64,000 nucleotides of DNA from Takakia lepidozioides (GCA_030704615.1 CM060732.1:37305053-37369052); one strand, 5' to 3'; positions 11,090 through 24,360 are shown, counted from the first letter of the stretch. Notes: generated by a model from the sequence alone, not told the origin. A program made the numbers and translations.

Positions 11090-14000
11090 CGTTCCATAGC
11101 GCATGGCATGGAGTTGAATGAGGCCACATGGTTCAAATCGACTGGGAACCAAAAGAAAGTCTGCTCCAGCTGTAATCATGTGCGCCAATGGAACATTGAA
11201 CTTCACTATACCCCGCGCTTTATCAGGAAACTCAGTCTCAAGCTGCTCCAGCTGCTTCTCCAATTCTTTCTTTCCTGTGCCCTGTCCAAGACCACTGAAT
11301 TGAGTCTCTACAACTTGGCCAACACATCACATGGAGGAACATCAACATATCTACTCCAACAGGGGGTTTGACCAACTTTACAATTTGTGCAATTTCTGGT
11401 TTGCCTCCTAACTATAGCTAATTGTTGAGAGAAATGCCATAAACTAATCATTACAAAAATGTGCCATGAACAATGTGCCCCTCCAGTTGGTATAACAATT
11501 TACACCACAATGGAGCTCATGTCAGACACCAGGGCCCAATTTCACGAATGGAACAAACATACAATAGTCCCCACTCTCGATAACTTTCCCCCTATGTTTC
11601 ATTTTTGGGGAGAGAGAACATGAGCCATCATAGATGTAGCAAATCTCGCCTAATCTGGCCTTGATGCTCAACAAACTTTAGCCACAACCAAGAACAGATT
11701 AACGGCTGACTTGTGAGACTCCAGGAGCACTATGTCCCTTGCAAAGTGATATCAGAAGGGATGTCGCTCCCAGGTGTTTCCCTTTCTAAAATTTAAAAAA
11801 AGAAAAAGAAAAGAAGAAGGGATGAAAATGTCAACAACACATCAGCTTCTGGAACTCTTGGCACCACAACCAAGACACAATCAATACTATATAAGGCTCC
11901 CCACTTGAGTTCTGGCCATTGGAGAGGAAAGGTGGTCTTGACATGCACAGTATACAGAGCTAGTACATTGCATTTAGAGACACACAGAGGTAAGTAGGGA
12001 AGGGAGGGGAGGTAAGTTACCAGCACAATCAGTTGAATATCTTCTTGTAGAAATTCAGCAACAGCTTCCGCAAGAATGTCGGATCCCTTTTGCTCCTCTA
12101 ATCTACCGATGAAGCCAATGAGGGGGACATCTGGATTTACAGGCAATCCAACCTCTGCTTGCAATGACTCCTTTAACACAGGCTTTGCATCAGAGACCTG
12201 CATTGCAAACATTATCAACGTGCATAAGGGGAATTCCTTCCATCAAATCCTGAGATTACAAACTTATGACAGCACATAATTGCACTCAGCCTTCATGAAT
12301 GAGCACAAAGGCATGCACATGGATGAGTTATATGAATAGGCACTCACTCACCGGTTCCTTGTGTTAGAATGTAAACTCTGCTCCCCACTTACTATGAAAC
12401 AAGAAATCAGGTAGAGATGGTAACAAGATACATGTCTACACAGTGAAACCGCGGCCATGCTCTTCAACAGTCAGTTTAGACAAAAAAGTGAGCCAATTTC
12501 AGGATTTAGCTGTGGCATTGAATGTTATTTCACAGATAAATCTCAGACTCACTCGGTCCTTTCCCTGAATGGATACATAGGATTGCCCAACCACAGCTAT
12601 CTTGCCTTGACAGTTAGGATGTCATTTCTGCCCGTTACAACACATGGGCTTTTAGTCACTTGAATATGACAATCTTCAGTCATTTCAGCCATGAGAGAGT
12701 AAGTAGGTGGATAGGGGCTTCCTGACACAACCGGTCAACAGAGGACTTAAAATCTCTGATTCGGAAAGTTCGCTCATAGAAGAAACCAAATCAAAATGCC
12801 AGACATCAGCAAAAGAGAGTATATACCGTGTTAATGTCATAAGGAACATCAAGGTGCTTGTCAGCTGAGGGGTCCCACTCTTGCACGTCCATGCCATTCA
12901 CAATACCAAGGATGCCAGTTTTCCGTACTATATTATCGAGCTCCACTCCTTTGTCAGGCCCTTCAGTCAACTCTTTTGCATAGTTTGGGCTGACTGTCAA
13001 AACCAAGTCTGATTCTAGAAAGGCTGCCTTCATCCAGTTGATTTTGCGCCCTTTCACTGGTTTAGCATAACTGAACCAAAGAAAACGAAAATATTGATGT
13101 GAGCCCAAGTAGTTGAATTCACAGATCGCCTCTGGGAAAAGGATACCTTTTGAAGCTTCCTGATCCATCCTTCATCTCTTTAACTTACCATTGCTCCTGG
13201 TTGTGGAGGTTCCACTCTTTCGTACTGAACATTTTAATAATTTCTGTAGCAATATCATTTACCTCATGGGTATCACACATCTGTTTAGACTTAACTAAGA
13301 TATCTGATCATTGCCAAAGACTGAGCTCTAAGTGTTGCTTGGCTACATCAAAAGCTTTTAATTGCACATATTAAGATTCAACTTCCAAAAAGGGTAGGAG
13401 CCCACAAGCAGACAAGAACATCATAACCAGTTAGGTGAATTCCAATCTAATTGGCGAGAATCTAAAATGGCTGGATTAATCTAGCTTATCTCTGAAGAGG
13501 TCAACTCAAATATGCTCTTCATCAAATCTGAATGCCCCATCACGTTGCAGTTAAAATTTCTGTGACTAGTTTTTCAAGGAAATAGCTTAGTCTGTTACCA
13601 TCTTCTGGTCTCTGGTTATGGCTTTGCAAATGACAGGAAAAAGCTGTCACAAAGTAGGAAGTGTTTCCTCATCTTATGCCTACTTGAAAATCAATTATCA
13701 ATAATCAATTATCAATTTAATTACTGTTTTGCATTCAAAGAAGTCGGGCATAAGTTTCAAAAGTGTGTACCCATCAAAAAAGTCAAATGAGCTGCGGAAT
13801 TCGTCCGGAAGATTCAATCGCTGATAGTCAGCAAAGGAAAATCTGCCTTGGTAGGCTATGTTATGCACGCAAAAGGCTACCTGCCATCCACAAATACAAT
13901 TCCTTGTTTCAACTCATCCAGACACAAAACACCGGATGGCTGACAAAAAGATGTAACTATACACACATTCAGGATTGGGGACATATTTCCTCAAGAAATT

Positions 14001-17000
14001 TCTGTTCTTTTCAGTCATTCTTAGACTAGATATCCCACCACCCACACTTGAGGTCTTCAGTTTTGCCCCATTACAGATTTTGGATTACTTAGTGAATGCT
14101 GATAGGGAAAGCAACTTTTGTTCCTGTTGGTACTTGCAAATCCAAAAATTAACAGCTTTCCTTTTGCCCTCTCTTGACATGAGGCACTGTTGCATGTATC
14201 TTCATAAGCTTCGTCTCCGAGGATGATGCACCAGATACAGCATCTACAGCATACTACATTGATCACTTTGCAAATCTTGGCAAAGATATTCCCTCTGAAG
14301 TAGATGCTAGAACTTGCATAACACTCACCTTAGCTTTTGTGAAGGATCCAGTAGCCTTATACATACTCTTCAAGTAGCAGGGAAGTAGAGCTGTGTGCCA
14401 ATCATTTGCTACAAAGACAACATTCTCACCTGTGCAAGAGAGGCCACTGGGCAGTCAGACTTTTAAATGTGGCTACGTGTTTTGAGCAGATCAGACTGAT
14501 TGAGAATGTATTATGAGTTGGAATCCATGAGCAGTTCTGTTGCCTTTCATAAAAGCATTAGATGAGCACATATGTAGGAGGGATGTTCACTAGAATTCAC
14601 TTGTCCGATCCTTCTGGCCATACACTCCCAACACTGGGGACAGGCCGTGCATAAGAGAACAAAATTAGGCAACCTACCACATCAAGCTGAGGAATGAATA
14701 AACAATTTGCTGGAGCACACTATAGAACACAAAGAAAGAAGAAGGAACACATGCATTCCCTGCCTTTTCCTTAGAATGAGAAATCCAAGATACTGACCGT
14801 AAGGCCCACTGAAGTACTCATTACTGTTGAGGTCTAAGACACGCGTTGCTTCAATGGCTGCCTGTACACACAGCACCACAGGAAATTGCATTAAATTCAG
14901 CTACATATGAACAATCTCGAGACTGCAGAGTACCAAAACAATAACAAGACTGATGTGGAGAAATGTCCATGACAAGGCGACAATTGTAAATAGAAATTTA
15001 CCTGCGCTAAAAGACAGAAGCGAAGCTGGTTGTCCTCATAGTCAGTTCCCGAAACAGGACCATAGATCTTGCTTCCTGTCTTACCCCAAACCTGCAGATA
15101 CCCAAATTTTGGTTCAACCAACTCACTCTAGCTCAGTGCTCATTATTCATCACACAGTGTCCATAACAAGTTTACCAGGCAACTAATTTCTAACCTGTGG
15201 TAGACAAGTCTGAGCATGCACAAGGATAACCTTTGATTATTCACATACTCAGTGCTGATCTGAGCACTCTCTGAATATTCCAGATATCCCTGTAACTTGT
15301 GAATAGTCCATGTATTGTCCATGTGATCTCAACCTAATAGTTCTTGTTATTTACTTCTGATATTCTTGGCCCACCATCAGAGAGCTCATGAGAACAGGAG
15401 TTTGAAAGAGAGCCGGCCCACCTTAGCAAGAAAGAGTGGGTGGTCGATAAAGACACGGTCAACCCCCCGCTTGAAGCAATGGAAGAAACGTACTATTTCT
15501 TTCGTGTCTCCAACTGTTATCTGCGAGTCAGGCATGTGTACGATTTAAACAAACACGCTCCCTCAAGGGAGATCTAACCCACACAGTCCTACTCTTGAGA
15601 ATCTAATCAGTACTTCCGAATGCCTCACCCGCTGAGCATTGGAAAACAACACCTTCGAAGTTCTGAGGCTTCTTTCTCTATCTCAAGTAAATTCCAACAT
15701 GTAATGGTCTGACAGGGATTCAGAAACCGGACAGCTTCAACTGTAGTAAATAAAGGACCGGTAAAATATTATCACATAATGTGCAGCCTTGACAAAGTAC
15801 CAAGTGCTCAAGAACTGTGAGCTAGGTAAATCATGAGTGAATGTCCACCTGTGTGAACGAAATCATCACTCAACATGGATCTGAGTGCATAGACAGATCA
15901 GCAAAACTGACACAGAATTGCCATAGGCAGGAGCTTCCGTCCAACTCATCAACGCTTATCACTACTTAGGCGAACCTAAATCCACAGGATCAGGTCGACA
16001 TAACTATGTATGCACTGGGCTCACAGTATCGAGAAGGTTTGGATGGATGGTCTTTGTGATATCAACAGAGAGTGTAAGCATGGCAACCTCAATTGATGTG
16101 TCGGTATCCCATGCATCCTTGTACTGGTCATAGCGAGGTGACACTGTCATCACACGATGCCCACGCGCCTGCCTCAAAACATGCACCACGTTCAGTCAAT
16201 TCACTCTCCCCAAATACAACACTCATCATTGTGCACAATGCCCATGATCTGCCTCCTTTCCATTCTCCCCACCCTGCCCTCGGAGGCTCTTCGTGTTAGT
16301 TTTACTTGGGGCTACCAAAAGGTGTGGTGGGACTTGGGGACCGGCACTGGACAAGGCAGAGCACAACCGCAGAGGAATGTCGAGTAGTGCTATTCACGTT
16401 AAATGCCAATTAAGCTGTCATTTGAGCTATCTGTGGGCATGTAATCCGTGGACATACTATAGTGGTCGATGTGAGTTCTGTTTACAGTAAGTACAGAGTC
16501 AAGCTAGGGAAACCTAGTGCACCATCCAGGTCCGACCTTGATGAAGCAAGCTATGAAGACTGAAGTCGACTAGCTTTGAGGTTAATTTAAAAGGGAGGAG
16601 GAATAGTGTGTAAGGGTGACAAAATTATGAAGCGGGCAGTAATCAATGATACAAACGGAGAGCGGAATGTTAAATTGGATAGTAGCAGTAGCATACAATC
16701 AAGTGGTATACTCTCAACTTGTTTGCATGTCAGGCCACCTCTTTGGAAGAGATACATAAATACTGGCTACAATGGTGGCTCATTGCAGATTTTCTTTTGA
16801 TTGCGCACTTGCACTAAGCATTAGTACTGCTGACGAGGCTTACTGGGTAAGATCTTCCGAATCTGAATTGACAAATCTGCAGGTTGCTGCTACTTCAAAT
16901 CTAATTGTCAGGATTCAACAATACAGCTTCCAGAGGAAAATCCAGGCAGACGGTAGTCGTAGAGTTGTTGAGGTAATGAGTTTACAGCGAGAGCGGGGGG

Positions 17001-17345
17001 AAGGCCACCAAGCACATCGCCAAGCCCTCCAGTTTTGCTCCATGGAGACACCTCGGCTGCCACGAACACAATGTTCATGCCCTCGCAAACAGTCACAGCC
17101 CGGTGCCCTCGACTCACGCTCGATTGCAGGGCCCTGTTCAAATCCTGCTTGAACCTCACCTCCAGGCTCTGCTTTTGACCAATCCGATGCGCCACACTAG
17201 CAGCCCGAAGGCCTTGGAACATTGCCACACTGCCGCCTAACGCTCTGGCGCATTGCGCCGATGTGGACGGCACAGCCTTCTTCTCCGTATGCGAAATCGG
17301 GGAGGATCTGGAGGGCACAATATGTTGCGCAACCGCCATTGCCAT
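9835..17345 (-). CDS. Granule-bound starch synthase I (plastid NDP-glucose-starch glucosyltransferase), 13 exons
   Basis: This enzyme adds glucose from ADP-glucose to alpha-1,4-glucan within starch granules to make amylose. Exons in transcript order: 17345-16986, 16168-16088, 15520-15422, 15091-15002, 14861-14798, 14429-14329, 13880-13771, 13070-12827, 12197-12021, 11281-11090, 10794-10705, 10483-10355 and 9951-9835. All borders are GT/AG and phases agree, giving 617 aa, normal for the family. Residues 1 to about 85 are a plastid transit peptide. The GT5 domain starts at about 90; the ADP-glucose-binding KTGGL is at 104-108. Other family blocks are [79 protein letters not shown] (489-506) and STGGL (512-516). 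The protein ends [14 protein letters not shown]. No stop or frameshift was found, so it is probably functional. Soluble starch synthases lack this exact block set. The donor after exon 10 lies in a (GT)n tract. Confidence 0.96.
11061..11089 (+). repeat. (CA)n microsatellite forming a GBSS splice donor
   Basis: About 14 CA units on the plus strand read as (GT)n on the coding strand, directly after exon 10 of GBSS (exon end 11090). The intron donor GT is therefore the first of many consecutive GT dinucleotides. Length change here could shift the effective donor context. Confidence 0.9.
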
Positions 17346-18151
17346 CGCGCAATGCAGCAGTTGAAAGGCCCTCGCTACTGTCCCGAAATTCCTTCGTCCT
17401 CCTTCAAAATTCTCACAAAGACCACAAACAACATATGATATTCGGGAGCATGATTGGTGAGCAAGGATGCAACCGCTTATTTTACTGGTGATCTCCGGCT
17501 ATCTGCAATCTAGAGCTTTGTATGCACAATCACAGAGACAGACAGACACACAGAGACAGAGCAGGCGAGGCAGGGCCTCGTTTTTCATGTGTTCCGCTGC
17601 AGGGAAACGGTACTTGTGTCGGGCCCGGAGATGGAGGCATGTGAGCCGTTGGCGGCGAAAGATGTTGCGGGAAAGTAAATGAGCAGCTCGGGACTACTGG
17701 GATCCTCTGCCACTCTCTCTCTCTCGTACAACTTACACGTGGCTCGTTACACTTAGCCAGACAAACAGCAGGGATAATGGTCGGTCTTTTACAGCTTTTT
17801 CATTTTTGTTTTTTAATATCTTTTTAGAAAACTTATGAAAAGGGGATGGAAGCCCTGAGATCTTTTTTATTTGTTGGCTCCTCTTTATTGTAAAGAGGAG
17901 ACTACGTACCCATGCTAAGCCCTGTTGTGCCTTTCCCACGCGTTACTCCTCTCTTTTGCTCATAAATACTTCCTCCCATGCTTCGCAAGCTAATACCTCC
18001 CTCAGATAGCATCTTTCTTATTGAACAACTTATGAGAAATAAATGGATGAACTTTCAGGTTTTTTTTTTATTATTATTTTTATATAAATTATGAAAAGGA
18101 AACCTGGGAGCTACTGCTCACAATTCAGGCCCTTGAGGAGGGGAAAAAAAT
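17346..18151. other. GBSS 5' flank and dispersed AT-rich repeats
   Basis: The GBSS 5' UTR and promoter should lie in about 17346-17750. A CT-rich run is at about 17711-17725. No clear minus-strand TATA box was identified. Two stretches with the theme poly-T, then TTATGAAAAGG, then a GGGAGC/GAAGCCC-like word (17800-17865 and 18060-18125) resemble each other and a third stretch at about 27575-27630. They look like copies of a dispersed repeat. Confidence 0.4.
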
Positions 18152-18575
18152 AACCCCCTTTCAGATAAGCCATTAGGCACACAGGTGGAAACGTCACCGC
18201 CAGACCAACCGGTCCTTTCAGTGGACATAAGCGTCTAGCCGCTTGTTTTTATTATAAGATTATTTCAAAAGAGGGCCAAGCACAAAGCTCATGGGGCACG
18301 CAAGGGGAGAAGATAATACCAGTGGGCTCAGAAATCGTAATGAGGCTGGTCCGACGATGGGGCCCGCCGTCTCATTAATATAGGAGCAAACTACCTTCAT
18401 GCAGCGAGGACTTTGAATTTTTTTGGCATATGAAATTTACAACTACCTCCATGCAGGTAGTTTTAGGATTTTCTACGTGAAGGTAGTTGCAAAACCAAGC
18501 TGAAAACTACCTGCATGAGAGTAGTTACATACACACCTCCATGGAGGGAGATGGTTGTAGTAAGCCACTACAATG
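18152..18575 (+). repeat. 424-bp tandem duplication, copy 1
   Basis: This copy is nearly identical to 18576-18999; the one difference I noticed is A/G near 18551. The 3' third contains several ACTACCT/AGGTAGT words, including an 8-bp stem hairpin AACTACCT-CCATGC-AGGTAGTT at about 18441-18462. No protein is encoded. The near identity implies a very recent duplication, or an assembly artefact. Confidence 0.9.
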
Positions 18576-18999
18576 AACCCCCTTTCAGATAAGCCATTAG
18601 GCACACAGGTGGAAACGTCACCGCCAGACCAACCGGTCCTTTCAGTGGACATAAGCGTCTAGCCGCTTGTTTTTATTATAAGATTATTTCAAAAGAGGGC
18701 CAAGCACAAAGCTCATGGGGCACGCAAGGGGAGAAGATAATACCAGTGGGCTCAGAAATCGTAATGAGGCTGGTCCGACGATGGGGCCCGCCGTCTCATT
18801 AATATAGGAGCAAACTACCTTCATGCAGCGAGGACTTTGAATTTTTTTGGCATATGAAATTTACAACTACCTCCATGCAGGTAGTTTTAGGATTTTCTAC
18901 GTGAAGGTAGTTGCAAAACCAAGCTGAAAACTACCTGCATGAGAGTAGTTACATACACACCTCCATGGAGGGAGGTGGTTGTAGTAAGCCACTACAATG
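18576..18999 (+). repeat. 424-bp tandem duplication, copy 2
   Basis: This is the direct repeat of 18152-18575, carrying the same AGGTAGT hairpin set (about 18865-18886). The sequence right of 19000 is unrelated. A diverged relative of the unit's left part is seen at about 27680-27800 (AGGCACAC context), so the unit includes part of a dispersed family. Confidence 0.9.
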
Positions 19000-19227
19000 A
19001 ACCACGTTCAGGAAATGGAACCCGAGATCTTAACTGACACTTCTTCATCAACCTACCACCAGACCACAACCTCCACCACGCCAAACAAACGGAGTTTTCT
19101 GCATATATAAGAGAAACGAGGAATAGGGATCGTTTTAATGTAGCGGGGCCGCTGTCAGGTCCCTGTCCCTGCACCCTGCGGCCTCCTTACGACGAGGCCA
19201 CACAAAATTCTGAGGCATACCAGTGGC

Positions 19228-19331
19228 CGGTTATTTGAATTGGCAAGTAACTGCAGGTTATACCTATCTAGCCATAAAAAGTTTAATAACCGCAACCGGA
19301 ACCGCCGGTTACGAAAAAAACCAAATAACCG
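19228..19331. mobile_element. Possible short MITE-like inverted repeat
   Basis: The word CGGTTATTTG at 19228-19237 is answered by its reverse complement CAAATAACCG at 19322-19331. The interior repeats AACCGC/ACCGGAACCGCCGGTTA palindromic words. The length of about 104 bp fits a small MITE. No clear target duplication was resolved. Confidence 0.35.
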
Positions 19332-22300
19332 CCCACAACCCCAAAGTGGACAGGAGCCGAAAGGTGAAGTGACTCTTAGTTATGCTGGCTCTGCAAAAAG
19401 ACTGTGCTGGCTTGGCCAGAGTCTTCTCTCTACCACACGCCACAAGGTAACAAAGATTTCAACCCAGACTCAGGATGCACTATCCATTGAGAGCATAAAT
19501 TCACTACAAAATGTATTATGTAAAGCACTTGTTTGTAGCTATTATAGAAAATAGGTGCAACTTTCAAACCCAGCTACTTAAAAAAAATCAGGCAGGTATT
19601 CAGGAGAAGTTGAATGAGAAGAAAAAAGGGTTGAAGAAAAGGACGCGGAAACAGGGGACTAAAAAAAAAACCAGCTAGGATTGTATCTAAGATCCAAATA
19701 AGCTAAATCAAGTACCCAATCTCACTCATCGCCTGGCCCACCACAACTGATCAGCAACCAGTCTGTTGCTCCAGACTGCGCTCCAAGCTACCCATCTTTT
19801 TTTCTTTTTCTTTTTAATATATGTTTTTAGTCCAACTCTTTTTCTTTTTTTTACTTCTTATAACAGGAAGGTGGACACCTTCATGACACACCAGACGGTG
19901 GTTTGAACCCAACCCCCCATCTTCAGATGTGAATCTTTTCTTTTTTGCCCTTTTAATCAAATTAAAAAATAAATGTTAACAGCAGTGGAAAAAATAACCA
20001 ATGAGGGAGGCCGTGGAGGCCAAACTGGGAGAAAAACTTGCTTGTTAGAGCAGATCAGCCATCTCCACAGCCTCATGTGATACTTGTGGTGTCTCATCAG
20101 TCAGGGATGTTTCCAAAGCTCATAAGGCTTCAGTTGTTGGCTGCAGAGGTTGCTGATTATGAAGCTAATACAGAAAAATATCCCAGTCATTTGCAATGTG
20201 ACCAACGACTCTGTTGTTGAATGAGTACTCCCTCGTATCTTTCGCCATTTTGAGCATAAGAAAAGAAGGGGGACTCCTCCCCAAGGAAATGTACGTTATA
20301 TCGTGTCGTCTCTTTGTCTCGAAGGATTACTGCCTTCCCTTGGACCTATGGCTGATCTGGGAAGAGGCGGTTTGTCTTTGGGTGCAGACTCGCAAGGCAG
20401 GGTGTATCACGTGGGTAAGACCCCACCAGCCCTATATGGAAACCGAGGCCTACATCTCGCTTTTGAAAGAAAGAAACTGAAGGACGGCCCTTGAAGAGAC
20501 AACATACCACAGATGTGTTTGTGGTTCAAACTAAAAGAAGTGGGTGGGGCCCTGGACAATCATCTGCTTGACATAAGAGGTGGGAATGTCTAGCGCAATT
20601 TCATGGCACGCAGAAAGTTGAATGCATGACGATCTTGCAAGCACGGACCAAATCAGGAAGAGGGACAAGGGACGGTGGGTCCTGCTGCAAAGTCAGTCGG
20701 TGCAGGCATATCCATGTTGGGGATGCTCTGAATATGGTGGGCAAGCAGCAGTACATTGGGAGGCGGCAGCTTGGTGGGTCCACTAGCACAGAGCATTTTT
20801 GGGGGACCAGAATCTTCATAATGGGATGTCTTGATTCCCTTCCATGTAATCTGAACGCTTGCACCCATATGTAATACATTGACCTGGCCTCGTCCACCCG
20901 ATCCCCTTGACACACTTCAGTACTGCTGCTGATTGCACAGTAAACACTCCAATGGGGATGGGGATATGCGATGGTTCCTCATATCTTTCTTTGTTTCAAT
21001 GGTGCAATCTTTCGGAGCCATATGTTCAGCTTGTGTATTCAGTTGCACGATCAATTAGAACCAAGCAAAGCATAGTGAAAAAGCCTTGTAAATTGCATTT
21101 AACTCGTTTGTGTACAGAACAGACCCACCTCTCTTCAATATCGCCTGTGCCGCCAATTGCAACAGCAGTTAGGTGCATACATCGCCTACTACTTATTTCC
21201 AACTCAGTTCCAGTCACAAATCACTCCATTTATCTTTCTCTTCTCTTGATGGAAACAAGTAATTCATTAGGTGTTAGACCACAAATTCTAGAACATTCTA
21301 TTTCAGAATCCCACAGGCTATGTGCATCAGATGTCTACTTCAGCCGAGGACCATTCAGAGTGACAGGACTAGAACCCTGAGGACAAAACAAAGAGGGGAA
21401 AATGTGCTCACTGACCAGTGATACATTGGCCCGTAAAAGCTTTGTGCCAACACATTCTGGTAACTAGTTCCTGTTCTTTCGTTATCCACATCGTATTATT
21501 CTGCCATAGAGCTCATGCACAGCACAGCACAACCAGCAACCGATCTGAACAATTGAGGACAAATATAGGGACTATCTCTAAAGGAACTACCACACAAAAC
21601 TGCTATTTCCAACCATACACCTTGCCCATGGACAGTATTGCCATATCTGGCTCTGGAAGTACCTGTCTCCAAGTGGTGTATTGAGAGAAACCATGCCAAG
21701 CTCTGCTCCTCCTAAATACAGGGGGAAGAACCTTGACCTCATAGTGTGGGTCTATGAAGAGGCACAGCCACAGTATATTGCATCGCAGCGTGCACCACCT
21801 GGTGGAGCCTGTCAGAGCAGGCTGTGGCCGCCGTGACACGTGTGTCTACTAATGTGCAAGCCTGACTGCATTCTATCTATCTCCTGCATTCTATCTACCT
21901 GCACCAACCCAGTTTGAACATCAATTAGAGAATTTGTACTGCACCTGCAAGACGGGGGCAAGACCAGAACACACCTCCTGAAAAAGTTCTGCAGATCAAA
22001 TCAGGTTTAGCTGTCCAGACATTTGGGACATCCTGAATTGAGCGAGATATGCCACAGAATACGATACACTTACTGGAGCAAGACATTGCCTGAAACTGAA
22101 GGCCAGTGTGCCTTGGTCCGCCAGAGAAATAATCATCCCAGTAGGTCATGAATCCTCAAGGTTAATTCTGACCAGGCAGTCATGCCCCTACTAGTACTTG
22201 AATTGATTGTCACTATTTTCCCTATCTTCCTTGAATTTTTCCACCTGGTTCATGGGGTCACCAAATTCATAGTAGACAGCACCATGATTTCAGAAGATAA

Positions 22301-22560
22301 CAGCCCAGGGGACTGCGAACCTTTTATGAGCTCAAGGTGCAGAGTGCTTGGCTTTAGTATAGGTGGGTTCTGGACCCATCCAGTACCACAAACTGGGTGT
22401 GGTACTGGGTAACTCAAAATCTTCTCAAAGGTTTGCAAACCTGAACAGCCGGATACCTTTATGTAAGGTTGCGTGCATGAAGCATTGCAGGGGGAGTTTG
22501 AAGTTTAAATGGTGGTATCCACAAGGAATTGAGCTAAACAAAGAGCTGGACAGCGAAAGC
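19332..22560. other. Intergenic DNA with no confident gene
   Basis: Frames of 60-157 codons occur on both strands (for example 20907-21380 +, 20601-20915 -, 21925-22149 -), but none shows a recognisable domain, repeat or codon pattern, and most overlap a competitor. A segment at about 19875-19915 (GGAAGGTGGACACCTT word) recurs at about 35578-35630, so part of this region is dispersed repeat. Confidence 0.4.
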
Positions 22561-22960
22561 CTACCCAAGTAGCCAAGCTGGTTGGCTCTGACAACTGCAC
22601 AAACTCTTTTGGTTTCTCCCGGTCAGAAGCTCCAGAAGCAGAATTCCAAAACTGTACACATCAATCTTCTCAGACATGCCTCCCAAGACATGCCTCCCAT
22701 GTCTGCATATTCGAGTGCAGCATACCCACTCATCACTACTGTAGCCACCACCTTCCACCTGGATGTTGTAGCAAATCGGAAAACACCAATGTCTGCCAGC
22801 TTGGCTTCCAGGTAATCATCAGTCAAGACATTCCCGGCTGTCAGAATGCAACGGACATATACGGACCACAGTCATGGTGCAGATAGGCCAAGGCTTTTGT
22901 CACCCCCAGTCGGAATCGCAGCGCAGAGGCCATGCCATGCCAACGGCCAACCTTCCTCCC
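22561..22960 (-). pseudogene. Receptor-like kinase pseudogene fragment
   Basis: On the minus strand the blocks LGVTKALAYLHHDCGP, AGNVLTDDYLEAKLADIG, SGYAALEYADMGG and EKIDVYSFGILLLELLTGR appear in order. This is the C-lobe of a plant receptor-like Ser/Thr kinase from subdomain VIa to IX. The catalytic HRD loop between the first two blocks is missing, DFG reads DIG, the APE position reads ALEY, and at least two frameshifts break the frame. The N-lobe and ectodomain were not identified; fragments at 22987-23181 might be remnants. It cannot encode an active kinase. Confidence 0.75.
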
Positions 22961-24164
22961 TGGTGGAGAACAGAAGATTCAAAACATCACTTGAAGACTT
23001 CTATTTTACCCTTGTGCTTTCTCTGGCAAGCTCTTTTGAGACAAACTCCAGGCGGAGTGCAGCTTCCTACATATGTCAGCTGAAATGGGAGACCTTGGAT
23101 GGCCAAAAACCTTATGGGGAGGCCCACAAAAAAGCCTCTATTGACACAAGGTAGTAGAAGAGGGGAACCATAATAATACAACCATTGAAGTTACTATAGC
23201 AACTTCAATGATACCTGAAGTCAAGCCAATGACTGCTCCCATGTGTCTCAGATGTTGTGTTCCACCTGGAAGAATGGCCACATAATGTAAAAACAGGTGT
23301 CCCGTATTCCGCCCTTGTTCTATCAGATTTTGATCTACTGTCTTCCTCGAAATGCTTCCTCAAAACAGGCTTGTGGGTAGTACTACATGACCATCAATAA
23401 TTGTAAAAAGAACAAAATCTGTTGAATTAGGAGAAACATGGAAATAAAAGGCATGTATACAGCGTTTGTGTTGTTTTGTGGATGGTGGAAGGGGGCCCTT
23501 ACCAATAATTGGAGAGGAAGGTCCATACCCTTGAGCGTAACTGACCGAGTTTGGCCATGTCCCATCGTCTTTTGCCCCCAAGAAACTGCCTCCACATCCA
23601 ATTAGCTTTGTTAGTGTTGCTGAAAGAAACATACATGCTGTTATATATATGAAAGAGTACAAGGTACAGATTGTCACTAACCAGACCGCTCCTGGTGGAG
23701 TGTCGCTCGCTCATGGAAAGAGGGACTAATGCCTGCAGTTAAAACTGCACTTGAATCTCACAAAACCATTCTTGAGAAGAAAGTGAAAACACGAAGGGAA
23801 CCAAAAGACTCCCAATTTACACTCCCACTCCAACGTAATAGAGGCCAGCTTACCCATGAGCTGTCCTCGACCATAAGAGAAAGTGTAGAACCTGGGCCCT
23901 AAGTAGTTAAACTGGTTTACCTTTTGAAGTTCCAAGAAAAGCTGCTTAAAACAATGGGAGAGTCCTGTTTACTGTTTGCAATTAAGGGCTCTGATTTGTG
24001 CAAAACATGTGCAGCTGCAATTATCGAGATATAGGGCACTGCTTCATTTGCCTTTGCACATAAAACATCATCCCCAGTGCAGGCCATGAAATTTTGAAAG
24101 TGGACATCCAAAGAGATAAGAGGATAGGAGGGAATGATAAGACAGAAGAATACAACGAAACAAC
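22961..24164. other. Spacer right of the kinase relic, no confident gene
   Basis: Minus-strand frames at 23360-23677, 23726-23935 and 23917-24111 are readable but not recognised. They could be eroded upstream exons of the kinase gene, which lies on the same strand to their left. I see no leucine-rich repeats or malectin motifs to support that. Confidence 0.3.
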
Positions 24165-24360
24165 ATACGGGCCGCTTATTGGAGTCTCCTTAAGAGCAAA
24201 AAACGGAGAGGCAGTGCAGGAAACAAGAGGTAAGGAGACACAAGCACGATGATGCAACCAACCTGGAATGCTGAAACCTTTCTGATAATAGAGATGAATT
24301 TATAGTCCATCCCTCATTGTCAAAACATCCCTGCGGTGCACAGCCTGCACATGTCAGGAG
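24165..24360 (+). repeat. Dispersed repeat, copy 1 (pairs with 35326-35480)
   Basis: The segment beginning at the word TTGGAGTCTCCTTAAGAGCAA (here from about 24178), with GATGCAACCAACCT and GCTGAAACCTTT downstream, recurs in the same order at 35326-35480 with small indels. It is non-coding. The two copies lie about 11 kb apart in direct orientation on either side of the LINE and the ankyrin relic. Confidence 0.75.
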
